This document shows positions 25,601 to 40,441 of a DNA stretch of 64,000 nucleotides, in pieces. The notes beneath the pieces were generated by a model. That model was not told the origin of the DNA and searched no databases. It was given only the letters and a program-made list of their open reading frames with translations. The stretch's first letter is position 1. The number at the start of each line of letters is the position of its first letter. The position numbers were made by a program, and so were the translations under genes. The DNA comes from Leptasterias polaris (Eukaryota; Echinodermata; Asteroidea; Forcipulatida; Asteriidae), in the NCBI GenBank assembly GCA_037783415.1, contig JAZGTN010000009.1, positions 186,001 through 250,000 of the forward strand, in the 5' to 3' direction.

Positions 25601-28600
25601 GCGCGATACATACAAATAGCCCATTTTAATACAATTAATGCCGGAGCTTTAACCTATTTTCATTTATTTTTCATTTATTTTTGTCCAGTCAGAAAATTAC
25701 CAAAATGTCACAAACGACTCTCCATATTACTGCCCTAAATGATATCAAATAATATCAAGTTTTTAACGGGGGAATTTTTATAAAACTAGTCTTTTTCACA
25801 GCCCGTCTTAAGCCTGGTACCCTCAGTTCGGTCTTGTACCCTCAGTTCGGTGTGCGCGCGATACATACAAATAGCCCATTTTAATACAATTAATGCCGGA
25901 GCTTTAACCTATTTTCATTTATTTTTCATTTATTTTTGTCCAGTCAGAAAATTACCAAAATGTCACAAACGACTCTCCATATTACTGCCCTAAATGATAT
26001 CAAATAATATCAAGTTTTTAACGGGGGAATTTTTATAAAACTAGTCTTTTTCACAGCCCGTCTTAAGCCTGGTACCCTCAGTTCGGTCTTGTACCCTCAG
26101 TTCGGTGTGCGCGCGATACATACAAATAGCCCATTTTAATACAATTAATGCCGGAGCTTTAACCTATTTTCATTTATTTTTCATTTATTTTTGTCCAGTC
26201 AGAAAATTACCAAAATGTCACAAACGACTCTCCATATTACTGCCCTAAATGATATCAAATAATATCAAGTTTTTAACGGGGGAATTTTTATAAAACTAGT
26301 CTTTTTCACAGCCCGTCTTAAGCCTGGTACCCTCAGTTCGGTCTTGTACCCTCAGTTCGGTGTGCGCGCGATACATACAAATAGCCCATTTTAATACAAT
26401 TAATGCCGGAGCTTTAACCTATTTTCATTTATTTTTCATTTATTTTTGTCCAGTCAGAAAATTACCAAAATGTCACAAACGACTCTCCATATTACTGCCC
26501 TAAATGATATCAAATAATATCAAGTTTTTAACGGGGGAATTTTTATAAAACTAGTCTTTTTCACAGCCCGTCTTAAGCCTGGTACCCTCAGTTCGGTGTG
26601 CGCGCGATACATACAAATAGCCCATTTTAATACAATTAATGCCGGAGCTTTAACCTATTTTCATTTATTTTTCATTTATTTTTGTCCAGTCAGAAAATTA
26701 CCAAAATGTCACAAACGACTCTCCATATTACTGCCCTAAATGATATCAAATAATATCAAGTTTTTAACGGGGGAATTTTTATAAAACTAGTCTTTTTCAC
26801 AGCCCGTCTTAAGCCTGGTACCCTCAGTTCGGTGTGCGCGCGATACATACAAATAGCCCATTTTAATACAATTAATGCCGGAGCTTTAACCTATTTTCAT
26901 TTATTTTTCATTTATTTTTGTCCAGTCAGAAAATTACCAAAATGTCACAAACGACTCTCCATATTACTGCCCTAAATGATATCAAATAATATCAAGTTTT
27001 TAACGGGGGAATTTTTATAAAACTAGTCTTTTTCACAGCCCTGGTACCCTCAGTTCGGTGTGCGCGCGATACATACAAATAGCCCATTTTAATACAATTA
27101 ATGCCGGAGCTTTAACCTATTTTCATTTATTTTTCATTTATTTTTGTCCAGTCAGAAAATTACCAAAATGTCACAAACGACTCTCCATATTACTGCCCTA
27201 AATGATATCAAATAATATCAAGTTTTTAACGGGGGAATTTTTATAAAACTAGTCTTTTTCACAGCCCGTCTTAAGCCTGGTACCCTCAGTTCGGTCTTGT
27301 ACCCTCAGTTCGGTGTGCGCGCGATACATACAAATAGCCCATTTTAATACAATTAATGCCGGAGCTTTAACCTATTTTCATTTATTTTTCATTTATTTTT
27401 GTCCAGTCAGAAAATTACCAAAATGTCACAAACGACTCTCCATATTACTGCCCTAAATGATATCAAATAATATCAAGTTTTTAACGGGGGAATTTTTATA
27501 AAACTAGTCTTTTTCACAGCCCGTCTTAAGCCTGGTACCCTCAGTTCGGTCTTGTACCCTCAGTTCGGTGTGCGCGCGATACATACAAATAGCCCATTTT
27601 AATACAATTAATGCCGGAGCTTTAACCTATTTTCATTTATTTTTCATTTATTTTTGTCCAGTCAGAAAATTACCAAAATGTCACAAACGACTCTCCATAT
27701 TACTGCCCTAAATGATATCAAATAATATCAAGTTTTTAACGGGGGAATTTTTATAAAACTAGTCTTTTTCACAGCCCGTCTTAAGCCTGGTACCCTCAGT
27801 TCGGTGTGCGCGCGATACATACAAATAGCCCATTTTAATACAATTAATGCCGGAGCTTTAACCTATTTTCATTTATTTTTCATTTATTTTTGTCCAGTCA
27901 GAAAATTACCAAAATGTCACAAACGACTCTCCATATTACTGCCCTAAATGATATCAAATAATATCAAGTTTTTAACGGGGAATTTTTATAAAACTAGTCT
28001 TTTTCACAGCCCGTCTTAAGCCTGGTACCCTCAGTTCGGTGTGCGCGCGATACATACAAATAGCCCATTTTAATACAATTAATGCCGGAGCTTTAACCTA
28101 TTTTCATTTATTTTTCATTTATTTTTGTCCAGTCAGAAAATTACCAAAATGTCACAAACGACTCTCCATATTACTGCCCTAAATGATATCAAATAATATC
28201 AAGTTTTTAACGGGGGAATTTTTATAAAACTAGTCTTTTTCACAGCCTGGTACCCTCAGTTCGGTGTGCGCGCGATACATACAAATAGCCCATTTTAATA
28301 CAATTAATGCCGGAGCTTTAACCTATTTTCATTTATTTTTCATTTATTTTTGTCCAGTCAGAAAATTACCAAAATGTCACAAACGACTCTCCATATTACT
28401 GCCCTAAATGATATCAAATAATATCAAGTTTTTAACGGGGGAATTTTTATAAAACTAGTCTTTTTCACAGCCCGTCTTAAGCCTGGTACTCTCAGTTCGG
28501 TCTTGTACCCTCAGTTCGGTGTGCGCGCGATACATACAAATAGCCCATTTTAATACAATTAATGCCGGAGCTTTAACCTATTTTCATTTATTTTTCATTT

Positions 28601-31600
28601 ATTTTTGTCCAGTCAGAAAATTACCAAAATGTCACAAACGACTCTCCATATTACTGCCCTAAATGATATCAAATAATATCAAGTTTTTAACGGGGGAATT
28701 TTTATAAAACTAGTCTTTTTCACAGCCCGTCTTAAGCCTGGTACCCTCAGTTCGGTCTTGTACCCTCAGTTCGGTGTGCGCGCGATACATACAAATAGCC
28801 CATTTTAATACAATTAATGCCGGAGCTTTAACCTATTTTCATTTATTTTTCATTTATTTTTGTCCAGTCAGAAAATTACCAAAATGTCACAAACGACTCT
28901 CCATATTACTGCCCTAAATGATATCAAATAATATCAAGTTTTTAACGGGGAATTTTTATAAAACTAGTCTTTTTCACAGCCCGTCTTAAGCCTGGTACCC
29001 TCAGTTCGGTCTTGTACCCTCAGTTCGGTGTGCGCGCGATACATACAAATAGCCCATTTTAATACAATTAATGCCGGAGCTTTAACCTATTTTCATTTAT
29101 TTTTCATTTATTTTTGTCCAGTCAGAAAATTACCAAAATGTCACAAACGACTCTCCATATTACTGCCCTAAATGATATCAAATAATATCAAGTTTTTAAC
29201 GGGGGAATTTTTATAAAACTAGTCTTTTTCACAGCCCGTCTTAAGCCTGGTACCCTCAGTTCGGTGTGCGCGCGATACATACAAATAGCCCATTTTAATA
29301 CAATTAATGCCGGAGCTTTAACCTATTTTCATTTATTTTTCATTTATTTTTGTCCAGTCAGAAAATTACCAAAATGTCACAAACGACTCTCCATATTACT
29401 GCCCTAAATGATATCAAATAATATCAAGTTTTTAACGGGGGAATTTTTATAAAACTAGTCTTTTTCACAGCCCGTCTTAAGCCTGGTACCCTCAGTTCGG
29501 TCTTGTACCCTCAGTTCGGTGTGCGCGCGATACATACAAATAGCCCATTTTAATACAATTAATGCCGGAGCTTTAACCTATTTTCATTTATTTTTCATTT
29601 ATTTTTGTCCAGTCAGAAAATTACCAAAATGTCACAAACGACTCTCCATATTACTGCCCTAAATGATATCAAATAATATCAAGTTTTTAACGGGGGAATT
29701 TTTATAAAACTAGTCTTTTTCACAGCCCGTCTTAAGCCTGGTACCCTCAGTTCGGTCTTGTACCCTCAGTTCGGTGTGCGCGCGATACATACAAATAGCC
29801 CATTTTAATACAATTAATGCCGGAGCTTTAACCTATTTTCATTTATTTTTCATTTATTTTTGTCCAGTCAGAAAATTACCAAAATGTCACAAACGACTCT
29901 CCATATTACTGCCCTAAATGATATCAAATAATATCAAGTTTTTAACGGGGGAATTTTTATAAAACTAGTCTTTTTCACAGCCCGTCTTAAGCCTGGTACC
30001 CTCAGTTCGGTCTTGTACCCTCAGTTCGGTGTGCGCGCGATACATACAAATAGCCCATTTTAATACAATTAATGCCGGAGCTTTAACCTATTTTCATTTA
30101 TTTTTCATTTATTTTTGTCCAGTCAGAAAATTACCAAAATGTCACAAACGACTCTCCATATTACTGCCCTAAATGATATCAAATAATATCAAGTTTTTAA
30201 CGGGGGAATTTTTATAAAACTAGTCTTTTTCACAGCCCGTCTTAAGCCTGGTACCCTCAGTTCGGTCTTGTACCCTCAGTTCGGTGTGCGCGCGATACAT
30301 ACAAATAGCCCATTTTAATACAATTAATGCCGGAGCTTTAACCTATTTTCATTTATTTTTCATTTATTTTTGTCCAGTCAGAAAATTACCAAAATGTCAC
30401 AAACGACTCTCCATATTACTGCCCTAAATGATATCAAATAATATCAAGTTTTTAACGGGGGAATTTTTATAAAACTAGTCTTTTTCACAGCCCGTCTTAA
30501 GCCTGGTACCCTCAGTTCGGTCTTGTACCCTCAGTTCGGTGTGCGCGCGATACATACAAATAGCCCATTTTAATACAATTAATGCCGGAGCTTTAACCTA
30601 TTTTCATTTATTTTTCATTTATTTTTGTCCAGTCAGAAAATTACCAAAATGTCACAAACGACTCTCCATATTACTGCCCTAAATGATATCAAATAATATC
30701 AAGTTTTTAACGGGGGAATTTTTATAAAACTAGTCTTTTTCACAGCCCGTCTTAAGCCTGGTACCCTCAGTTCGGTGTGCGCGCGATACATACAAATAGC
30801 CCATTTTAATACAATTAATGCCGGAGCTTTAACCTATTTTCATTTATTTTTCATTTATTTTTGTCCAGTCAGAAAATTACCAAAATGTCACAAACGACTC
30901 TCCATATTACTGCCCTAAATGATATCAAATAATATCAAGTTTTTAACGGGGGAATTTTTATAAAACTAGTCTTTTTCACAGCCCGTCTTAAGCCTGGTAC
31001 CCTCAGTTCGGTCTTGTACCCTCAGTTCGGTGTGCGCGCGATACATACAAATAGCCCATTTTAATACAATTAATGCCGGAGCTTTAACCTATTTTCATTT
31101 ATTTTTCATTTATTTTTGTCCAGTCAGAAAATTACCAAAATGTCACAAACGACTCTCCATATTACTGCCCTAAATGATATCAAATAATATCAAGTTTTTA
31201 ACGGGGGAATTTTTATAAAACTAGTCTTTTTCACAGCCTGGTACCCTCAGTTCGGTGTGCGCGCGATACATACAAATAGCCCATTTTAATACAATTAATG
31301 CCGGAGCTTTAACCTATTTTCATTTATTTTTCATTTATTTTTGTCCAGTCAGAAAATTACCAAAATGTCACAAACGACTCTCCATATTACTGCCCTAAAT
31401 GATATCAAATAATATCAAGTTTTTAACGGGGGAATTTTTATAAAACTAGTCTTTTTCACAGCCCGTCTTAAGCCTGGTACCCTCAGTTCGGTCTTGTACC
31501 CTCAGTTCGGTGTGCGCGCGATACATACAAATAGCCCATTTTAATACAATTAATGCCGGAGCTTTAACCTATTTTCATTTATTTTTCATTTATTTTTGTC

Positions 31601-34600
31601 CAGTCAGAAAATTACCAAAATGTCACAAACGACTCTCCATATTACTGCCCTAAATGATATCAAATAATATCAAGTTTTTAACGGGGGAATTTTTATAAAA
31701 CTAGTCTTTTTCACAGCCCGTCTTAAGCCTGGTACCCTCAGTTCGGTCTTGTACCCTCAGTTCGGTGTGCGCGCGATACATACAAATAGCCCATTTTAAT
31801 ACAATTAATGCCGGAGCTTTAACCTATTTTCATTTATTTTTCATTTATTTTTGTCCAGTCAGAAAATTACCAAAATGTCACAAACGACTCTCCATATTAC
31901 TGCCCTAAATGATATCAAATAATATCAAGTTTTTAACGGGGGAATTTTTATAAAACTAGTCTTTTTCACAGCCCGTCTTAAGCCTGGTACCCTCAGTTCG
32001 GTCTTGTACCCTCAGTTCGGTGTGCGCGCGATACATACAAATAGCCCATTTTAATACAATTAATGCCGGAGCTTTAACCTATTTTCATTTATTTTTCATT
32101 TATTTTTGTCCAGTCAGAAAATTACCAAAATGTCACAAACGACTCTCCATATTACTGCCCTAAATGATATCAAATAATATCAAGTTTTTAACGGGGGAAT
32201 TTTTATAAAACTAGTCTTTTTCACAGCCCGTCTTAAGCCTGGTACCCTCAGTTCGGTCTTGTACCCTCAGTTCGGTGTGCGCGCGATACATACAAATAGC
32301 CCATTTTAATACAATTAATGCCGGAGCTTTAACCTATTTTCATTTATTTTTCATTTATTTTTGTCCAGTCAGAAAATTACCAAAATGTCACAAACGACTC
32401 TCCATATTACTGCCCTAAATGATATCAAATAATATCAAGTTTTTAACGGGGGAATTTTTATAAAACTAGTCTTTTTCACAGCCCGTCTTAAGCCTGGTAC
32501 CCTCAGTTCGGTCTTGTACCCTCAGTTCGGTGTGCGCGCGATACATACAAATAGCCCATTTTAATACAATTAATGCCGGAGCTTTAACCTATTTTCATTT
32601 ATTTTTCATTTATTTTTGTCCAGTCAGAAAATTACCAAAATGTCACAAACGACTCTCCATATTACTGCCCTAAATGATATCAAATAATATCAAGTTTTTA
32701 ACGGGGGAATTTTTATAAAACTAGTCTTTTTCACAGCCCGTCTTAAGCCTGGTACCCTCAGTTCGGTCTTGTACCCTCAGTTCGGTGTGCGCGCGATACA
32801 TACAAATAGCCCATTTTAATACAATTAATGCCGGAGCTTTAACCTATTTTCATTTATTTTTCATTTATTTTTGTCCAGTCAGAAAATTACCAAAATGTCA
32901 CAAACGACTCTCCATATTACTGCCCTAAATGATATCAAATAATATCAAGTTTTTAACGGGGGAATTTTTATAAAACTAGTCTTTTTCACAGCCCGTCTTA
33001 AGCCTGGTACCCTCAGTTCGGTCTTGTACCCTCAGTTCGGTGTGCGCGCGATACATACAAATAGCTCATTTTAATACAATTAATGCCGGAGCTTTAACCT
33101 ATTTTCATTTATTTTTCATTTATTTTTGTCCAGTCAGAAAATTACCAAAATGTCACAAACGACTCTCCATATTACTGCCCTAAATGATATCAAATAATAT
33201 CAAGTTTTTAACGGGGGAATTTTTATAAAACTAGTCTTTTTCACAGCCCGTCTTAAGCCTGGTACCCTCAGTTCGGTGTGCGCGCGATACATACAAATAG
33301 CCCATTTTAATACAATTAATGCCGGAGCTTTAACCTATTTTCATTTATTTTTCATTTATTTTTGTCCAGTCAGAAAATTACCAAAATGTCACAAACGACT
33401 CTCCATATTACTGCCCTAAATGATATCAAATAATATCAAGTTTTTAACGGGGGAATTTTTATAAAACTAGTCTTTTTCACAGCCCGTCTTAAGCCTGGTA
33501 CCCTCAGTTCGGTGTGCGCGCGATACATACAAATAGCCCATTTTAATACAATTAATGCCGGAGCTTTAACCTATTTTCATTTATTTTTCATTTATTTTTG
33601 TCCAGTCAGAAAATTACCAAAATGTCACAAACGACTCTCCATATTACTGCCCTAAATGATATCAAATAATATCAAGTTTTTAACGGGGGAATTTTTATAA
33701 AACTAGTCTTTTTCACAGCCTGGTACCCTCAGTTCGGTGTGCGCGCGATACATACAAATAGCCCATTTTAATACAATTAATGCCGGAGCTTTAACCTATT
33801 TTCATTTATTTTTCATTTATTTTTGTCCAGTCAGAAAATTACCAAAATGTCACAAACGACTCTCCATATTACTGCCCTAAATGATATCAAATAATATCAA
33901 GTTTTTAACGGGGGAATTTTTATAAAACTAGTCTTTTTCACAGCCCGTCTTAAGCCTGGTACCCTCAGTTCGGTCTTGTACCCTCAGTTCGGTGTGCGCG
34001 CGATACATACAAATAGCCCATTTTAATACAATTAATGCCGGAGCTTTAACCTATTTTCATTTATTTTTCATTTATTTTTGTCCAGTCAGAAAATTACCAA
34101 AATGTCACAAACGACTCTCCATATTACTGCCCTAAATGATATCAAATAATATCAAGTTTTTAACGGGGGAATTTTTATAAAACTAGTCTTTTTCACAGCC
34201 CGTCTTAAGCCTGGTACCCTCAGTTCGGTCTTGTACCCTCAGTTCGGTGTGCGCGCGATACATACAAATAGCCCATTTTAATACAATTAATGCCGGAGCT
34301 TTAACCTATTTTCATTTATTTTTCATTTATTTTTGTCCAGTCAGAAAATTACCAAAATGTCACAAACGACTCTCCATATTACTGCCCTAAATGATATCAA
34401 ATAATATCAAGTTTTTAACGGGGGAATTTTTATAAAACTAGTCTTTTTCACAGCCCGTCTTAAGCCTGGTACCCTCAGTTCGGTCTTGTACCCTCAGTTC
34501 GGTGTGCGCGCGATACATACAAATAGCCCATTTTAATACAATTAATGCCGGAGCTTTAACCTATTTTCATTTATTTTTCATTTATTTTTGTCCAGTCAGA

Positions 34601-37600
34601 AAATTACCAAAATGTCACAAACGACTCTCCATATTACTGCCCTAAATGATATCAAATAATATCAAGTTTTTAACGGGGGAATTTTTATAAAACTAGTCTT
34701 TTTCACAGCCCGTCTTAAGCCTGGTACTCTCAGTTCGGTCTTGTACCCTCAGTTCGGTGTGCGCGCGATACATACAAATAGCCCATTTTAATACAATTAA
34801 TGCCGGAGCTTTAACCTATTTTCATTTATTTTTCATTTATTTTTGTCCAGTCAGAAAATTACCAAAATGTCACAAACGACTCTCCATATTACTGCCCTAA
34901 ATGATATCAAATAATATCAAGTTTTTAACGGGGGAATTTTTATAAAACTAGTCTTTTTCACAGCCCGTCTTAAGCCTGGTACCCTCAGTTCGGTGTGCGC
35001 GCGATACATACAAATAGCCCATTTTAATACAATTAATGCCGGAGCTTTAACCTATTTTCATTTATTTTTCATTTATTTTTGTCCAGTCAGAAAATTACCA
35101 AAATGTCACAAACGACTCTCCATATTACTGCCCTAAATGATATCAAATAATATCAAGTTTTTAACGGGGGAATTTTTATAAAACTAGTCTTTTTCACAGC
35201 CCGTCTTAAGCCTGGTACCCTCAGTTCGGTCTTGTACCCTCAGTTCGGTGTGCGCGCGATACATACAAATAGCCCATTTTAATACAATTAATGCCGGAGC
35301 TTTAACCTATTTTCATTTATTTTTCATTTATTTTTGTCCAGTCAGAAAATTACCAAAATGTCACAAACGACTCTCCATATTACTGCCCTAAATGATATCA
35401 AATAATATCAAGTTTTTAACGGGGGAATTTTTATAAAACTAGTCTTTTTCACAGCCCGTCTTAAGCCTGGTACCCTCAGTTCGGTCTTGTACCCTCAGTT
35501 CGGTGTGCGCGCGATACATACAAATAGCCCATTTTAATACAATTAATGCCGGAGCTTTAACCTATTTTCATTTATTTTTCATTTATTTTTGTCCAGTCAG
35601 AAAATTACCAAAATGTCACAAACGACTCTCCATATTACTGCCCTAAATGATATCAAATAATATCAAGTTTTTAACGGGGGAATTTTTATAAAACTAGTCT
35701 TTTTCACAGCCCGTCTTAAGCCTGGTACCCTCAGTTCGGTCTTGTACCCTCAGTTCGGTGTGCGCGCGATACATACAAATAGCCCATTTTAATACAATTA
35801 ATGCCGGAGCTTTAACCTATTTTCATTTATTTTTCATTTATTTTTGTCCAGTCAGAAAATTACCAAAATGTCACAAACGACTCTCCATATTACTGCCCTA
35901 AATGATATCAAATAATATCAAGTTTTTAACGGGGGAATTTTTATAAAACTAGTCTTTTTCACAGCCCGTCTTAAGCCTGGTACCCTCAGTTCGGTCTTGT
36001 ACCCTCAGTTCGGTGTGCGCGCGATACATACAAATAGCCCATTTTAATACAATTAATGCCGGAGCTTTAACCTATTTTCATTTATTTTTCATTTATTTTT
36101 GTCCAGTCAGAAAATTACCAAAATGTCACAAACGACTCTCCATATTACTGCCCTAAATGATATCAAATAATATCAAGTTTTTAACGGGGGAATTTTTATA
36201 AAACTAGTCTTTTTCACAGCCCGTCTTAAGCCTGGTACCCTCAGTTCGGTGTGCGCGCGATACATACAAATAGCCCATTTTAATACAATTAATGCCGGAG
36301 CTTTAACCTATTTTCATTTATTTTTCATTTATTTTTGTCCAGTCAGAAAATTACCAAAATGTCACAAACGACTCTCCATATTACTGCCCTAAATGATATC
36401 AAATAATATCAAGTTTTTAACGGGGGAATTTTTATAAAACTAGTCTTTTTCACAGCCCGTCTTAAGCCTGGTACCCTCAGTTCGGTCTTGTACCCTCAGT
36501 TCGGTGTGCGCGCGATACATACAAATAGCCCATTTTAATACAATTAATGCCGGAGCTTTAACCTATTTTCATTTATTTTTCATTTATTTTTGTCCAGTCA
36601 GAAAATTACCAAAATGTCACAAACGACTCTCCATATTACTGCCCTAAATGATATCAAATAATATCAAGTTTTTAACGGGGGAATTTTTATAAAACTAGTC
36701 TTTTTCACAGCCTGGTACCCTCAGTTCGGTGTGCGCGCGATACATACAAATAGCCCATTTTAATACAATTAATGCCGGAGCTTTAACCTATTTTCATTTA
36801 TTTTTCATTTATTTTTGTCCAGTCAGAAAATTACCAAAATGTCACAAACGACTCTCCATATTACTGCCCTAAATGATATCAAATAATATCAAGTTTTTAA
36901 CGGGGGAATTTTTATAAAACTAGTCTTTTTCACAGCCCGTCTTAAGCCTGGTACCCTCAGTTCGGTCTTGTACCCTCAGTTCGGTGTGCGCGCGATACAT
37001 ACAAATAGCCCATTTTAATACAATTAATGCCGGAGCTTTAACCTATTTTCATTTATTTTTCATTTATTTTTGTCCAGTCAGAAAATTACCAAAATGTCAC
37101 AAACGACTCTCCATATTACTGCCCTAAATGATATCAAATAATATCAAGTTTTTAACGGGGGAATTTTTATAAAACTAGTCTTTTTCACAGCCCGTCTTAA
37201 GCCTGGTACCCTCAGTTCGGTCTTGTACCCTCAGTTCGGTGTGCGCGCGATACATACAAATAGCCCATTTTAATACAATTAATGCCGGAGCTTTAACCTA
37301 TTTTCATTTATTTTTCATTTATTTTTGTCCAGTCAGAAAATTACCAAAATGTCACAAACGACTCTCCATATTACTGCCCTAAATGATATCAAATAATATC
37401 AAGTTTTTAACGGGGGAATTTTTATAAAACTAGTATTTTTCACAGCCCGTCTTAAGCCTGGTACCCTCAGTTCGGTCTTGTACCCTCAGTTCGGTGTGCG
37501 CGCGATACATACAAATAGCCCATTTTAATACAATTAATGCCGGAGCTTTAACCTATTTTCATTTATTTTTCATTTATTTTTGTCCAGTCAGAAAATTACC

Positions 37601-40441
37601 AAAATGTCACAAACGACTCTCCATATTACTGCCCTAAATGATATCAAATAATATCAAGTTTTTAACGGGGGAATTTTTATAAAACTAGTCTTTTTCACAG
37701 CCCGTCTTAAGCCTGGTACCCTCAGTTCGGTCTTGTACCCTCAGTTCGGTGTGCGCGCGATACATACAAATAGCCCATTTTAATACAATTAATGCCGGAG
37801 CTTTAACCTATTTTCATTTATTTTTCATTTATTTTTGTCCAGTCAGAAAATTACCAAAATGTCACAAACGACTCTCCATATTACTGCCCTAAATGATATC
37901 AAATAATATCAAGTTTTTAACTGGGGAAATTTTATAAAACTAGTCTTTTTCACAGCCCGTCTTAAGCCTGGTACCCTCAGTTCGGTGTGCGCGCGATCAA
38001 ATAGCCCATTTTAATACAATTAATGCCGGAGCTTTAACCTATTTTCATTTATTTTTCATTTATTTATTTCCAGTCAGAAAATTACCAAAATGTCACAAAC
38101 GACTCTCCATATTACTGCCCTAAATGATATCAAATAATATCAAGTTTTTAACGGGGGAATTTTTATAAAACTAGTCTTTTTCACAGCCCGTCTTAAGCCT
38201 GGTACCCTCAGTTCGGTCTTGTACCCTCAGTTCGGTGTGCGCGCGATACATACAAATAGCCCATTTTAATACAATTAATGCCGGAGCTTTAACCTATTTT
38301 CATTTATTTTTCATTTATTTTTGTCCAGTCAGAAAATTACCAAAATGTCACAAACGACTCTCCATATTACTGCCCTAAATGATATCAAATAATATCAAGT
38401 TTTTAACGGGGGAATTTTTATAAAACTAGTCTTTTTCACAGCCCGTCTTAAGCCTGGTACCCTCAGTTCGGTCTTGTACCCTCAGTTCGGTGTGCGCGCG
38501 ATACATACAAATAGCCCATTTTAATACAATTAATGCCGGAGCTTTAACCTATTTTCATTTATTTTTCATTTATTTTTGTCCAGTCAGAAAATTACCAAAA
38601 TGTCACAAACGACTCTCCATATTACTGCCCTAAATGATATCAAATAATATCAAGTTTTTAACGGGGGAATTTTTATAAAACTAGTATTTTTCACAGCCCG
38701 TCTTAAGCCTGGTACCCTCAGTTCGGTCTTGTACCCTCAGTTCGGTGTGCGCGCGATACATACAAATAGCCCATTTTAATACAATTAATGCCGGAGCTTT
38801 AACCTATTTTCATTTATTTTTCATTTATTTTTGTCCAGTCAGAAAATTACCAAAATGTCACAAACGACTCTCCATATTACTGCCCTAAATGATATCAAAT
38901 AATATCAAGTTTTTAACGGGGGAATTTTTATAAAACTAGTCTTTTTCACAGCCCGTCTTAAGCCTGGTACCCTCAGTTCGGTCTTGTACCCTCAGTTCGG
39001 TGTGCGCGCGATACATACAAATAGCCCATTTTAATACAATTAATGCCGGAGCTTTAACCTATTTTCATTTATTTTTCATTTATTTTTGTCCAGTCAGAAA
39101 ATTACCAAAATGTCACAAACGACTCTCCATATTACTGCCCTAAATGATATCAAATAATATCAAGTTTTTAACTGGGGAAATTTTATAAAACTAGTCTTTT
39201 TCACAGCCCGTCTTAAGCCTGGTACCCTCAGTTCGGTGTGCGCGCGATCAAATAGCCCATTTTAATACAATTAATGCCGGAGCTTTAACCTATTTTCATT
39301 TATTTTTCATTTATTTATTTCCAGTCAGAAAATTACCAAAATGTCACAAACGACTCTCCATATTACTGCCCTAAATGATATCAAATAATATCAAGTTTTT
39401 AACGGGGGAATTTTTATAAAACTAGTCTTTTTCACAGCCCGTCTTAAGCCTGGTACCCTCAGTTCGGTCTTGTACCCTCAGTTCGGTGTGCGCGCGATAC
39501 ATACAAATAGCCCATTTTAATACAATTAATGCCGGAGCTTTAACCTATTTTCATTTATTTTTCATTTATTTTTGTCCAGTCAGAAAATTACCAAAATGTC
39601 ACAAACGACTCTCCATATTACTGCCCTAAATGATATCAAATAATATCAAGTTTTTAACGGGGGAATTTTTATAAAACTAGTCTTTTTCACAGCCCGTCTT
39701 AAGCCTGGTACCCTCAGTTCGGTCTTGTACCCTCAGTTCGGTGTGCGCGCGATACATACAAATAGCCCATTTTAATACAATTAATGCCGGAGCTTTAACC
39801 TATTTTCATTTATTTTTCATTTATTTTTGTCCAGTCAGAAAATTACCAAAATGTCACAAACGACTCTCCATATTACTGCCCTAAATGATATCAAATAATA
39901 TCAAGTTTTTAACGGGGGAATTTTTATAAAACTAGTCTTTTTCACAGCCCGTCTTAAGCCTGGTACCCTCAGTTCGGTCTTGTACCCTCAGTTCGGTGTG
40001 CGCGCGATACATACAAATAGCCCATTTTAATACAATTAATGCCGGAGCTTTAACCTATTTTCATTTATTTTTCATTTATTTTTGTCCAGTCAGAAAATTA
40101 CCAAAATGTCACAAACGACTCTCCATATTACTGCCCTAAATGATATCAAATAATATCAAGTTTTTAACGGGGGAATTTTTATAAAACTAGTCTTTTTCAC
40201 AGCACGTCTTAAGCCTGGTACCCTCAGTTCGGTCTTGTACCCTCAGTTCGGTGTGCGCGCGATACATACAAATAGCCCATTTTAATACAATTAATGCCGG
40301 AGCTTTAACCTATTTTCATTTATTTTTCATTTATTTATTTCCAGTCAGAAAATTACCAAAATGTCACAAACGACTCTCCATATTACTGCCCTAAATGATA
40401 TCAAATAATATCAAGTTTTTAACTGGGGAAATTTTATAAAA
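13681..40441 (+). repeat. Satellite array, homogenised core (mainly 255-bp monomers)
   Basis: Over 26 kb, near-identical monomers repeat with a 255-bp period; the GTGTGCGCGCG motif recurs at about 21006, 21261, 21516 and so on. The 255-bp form carries an internal duplication, CTTGTACCCTCAGTTCGGT, that is absent from scattered 236-bp monomers. A 225-bp form additionally lacks CCCGTCTTAAG (near 14205, 20221, 28243, 31236, 33718, 36710; a variant near 27040). Short-form runs (236, 236, 225) recur at about 19.8, 26.6, 27.8 and 33.3 kb, suggesting block duplications. Between about 37.9 and 40.4 kb edge-type monomers begin to be interspersed. No coding potential is evident; short frames through the monomer are incidental. 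Confidence 0.95.
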
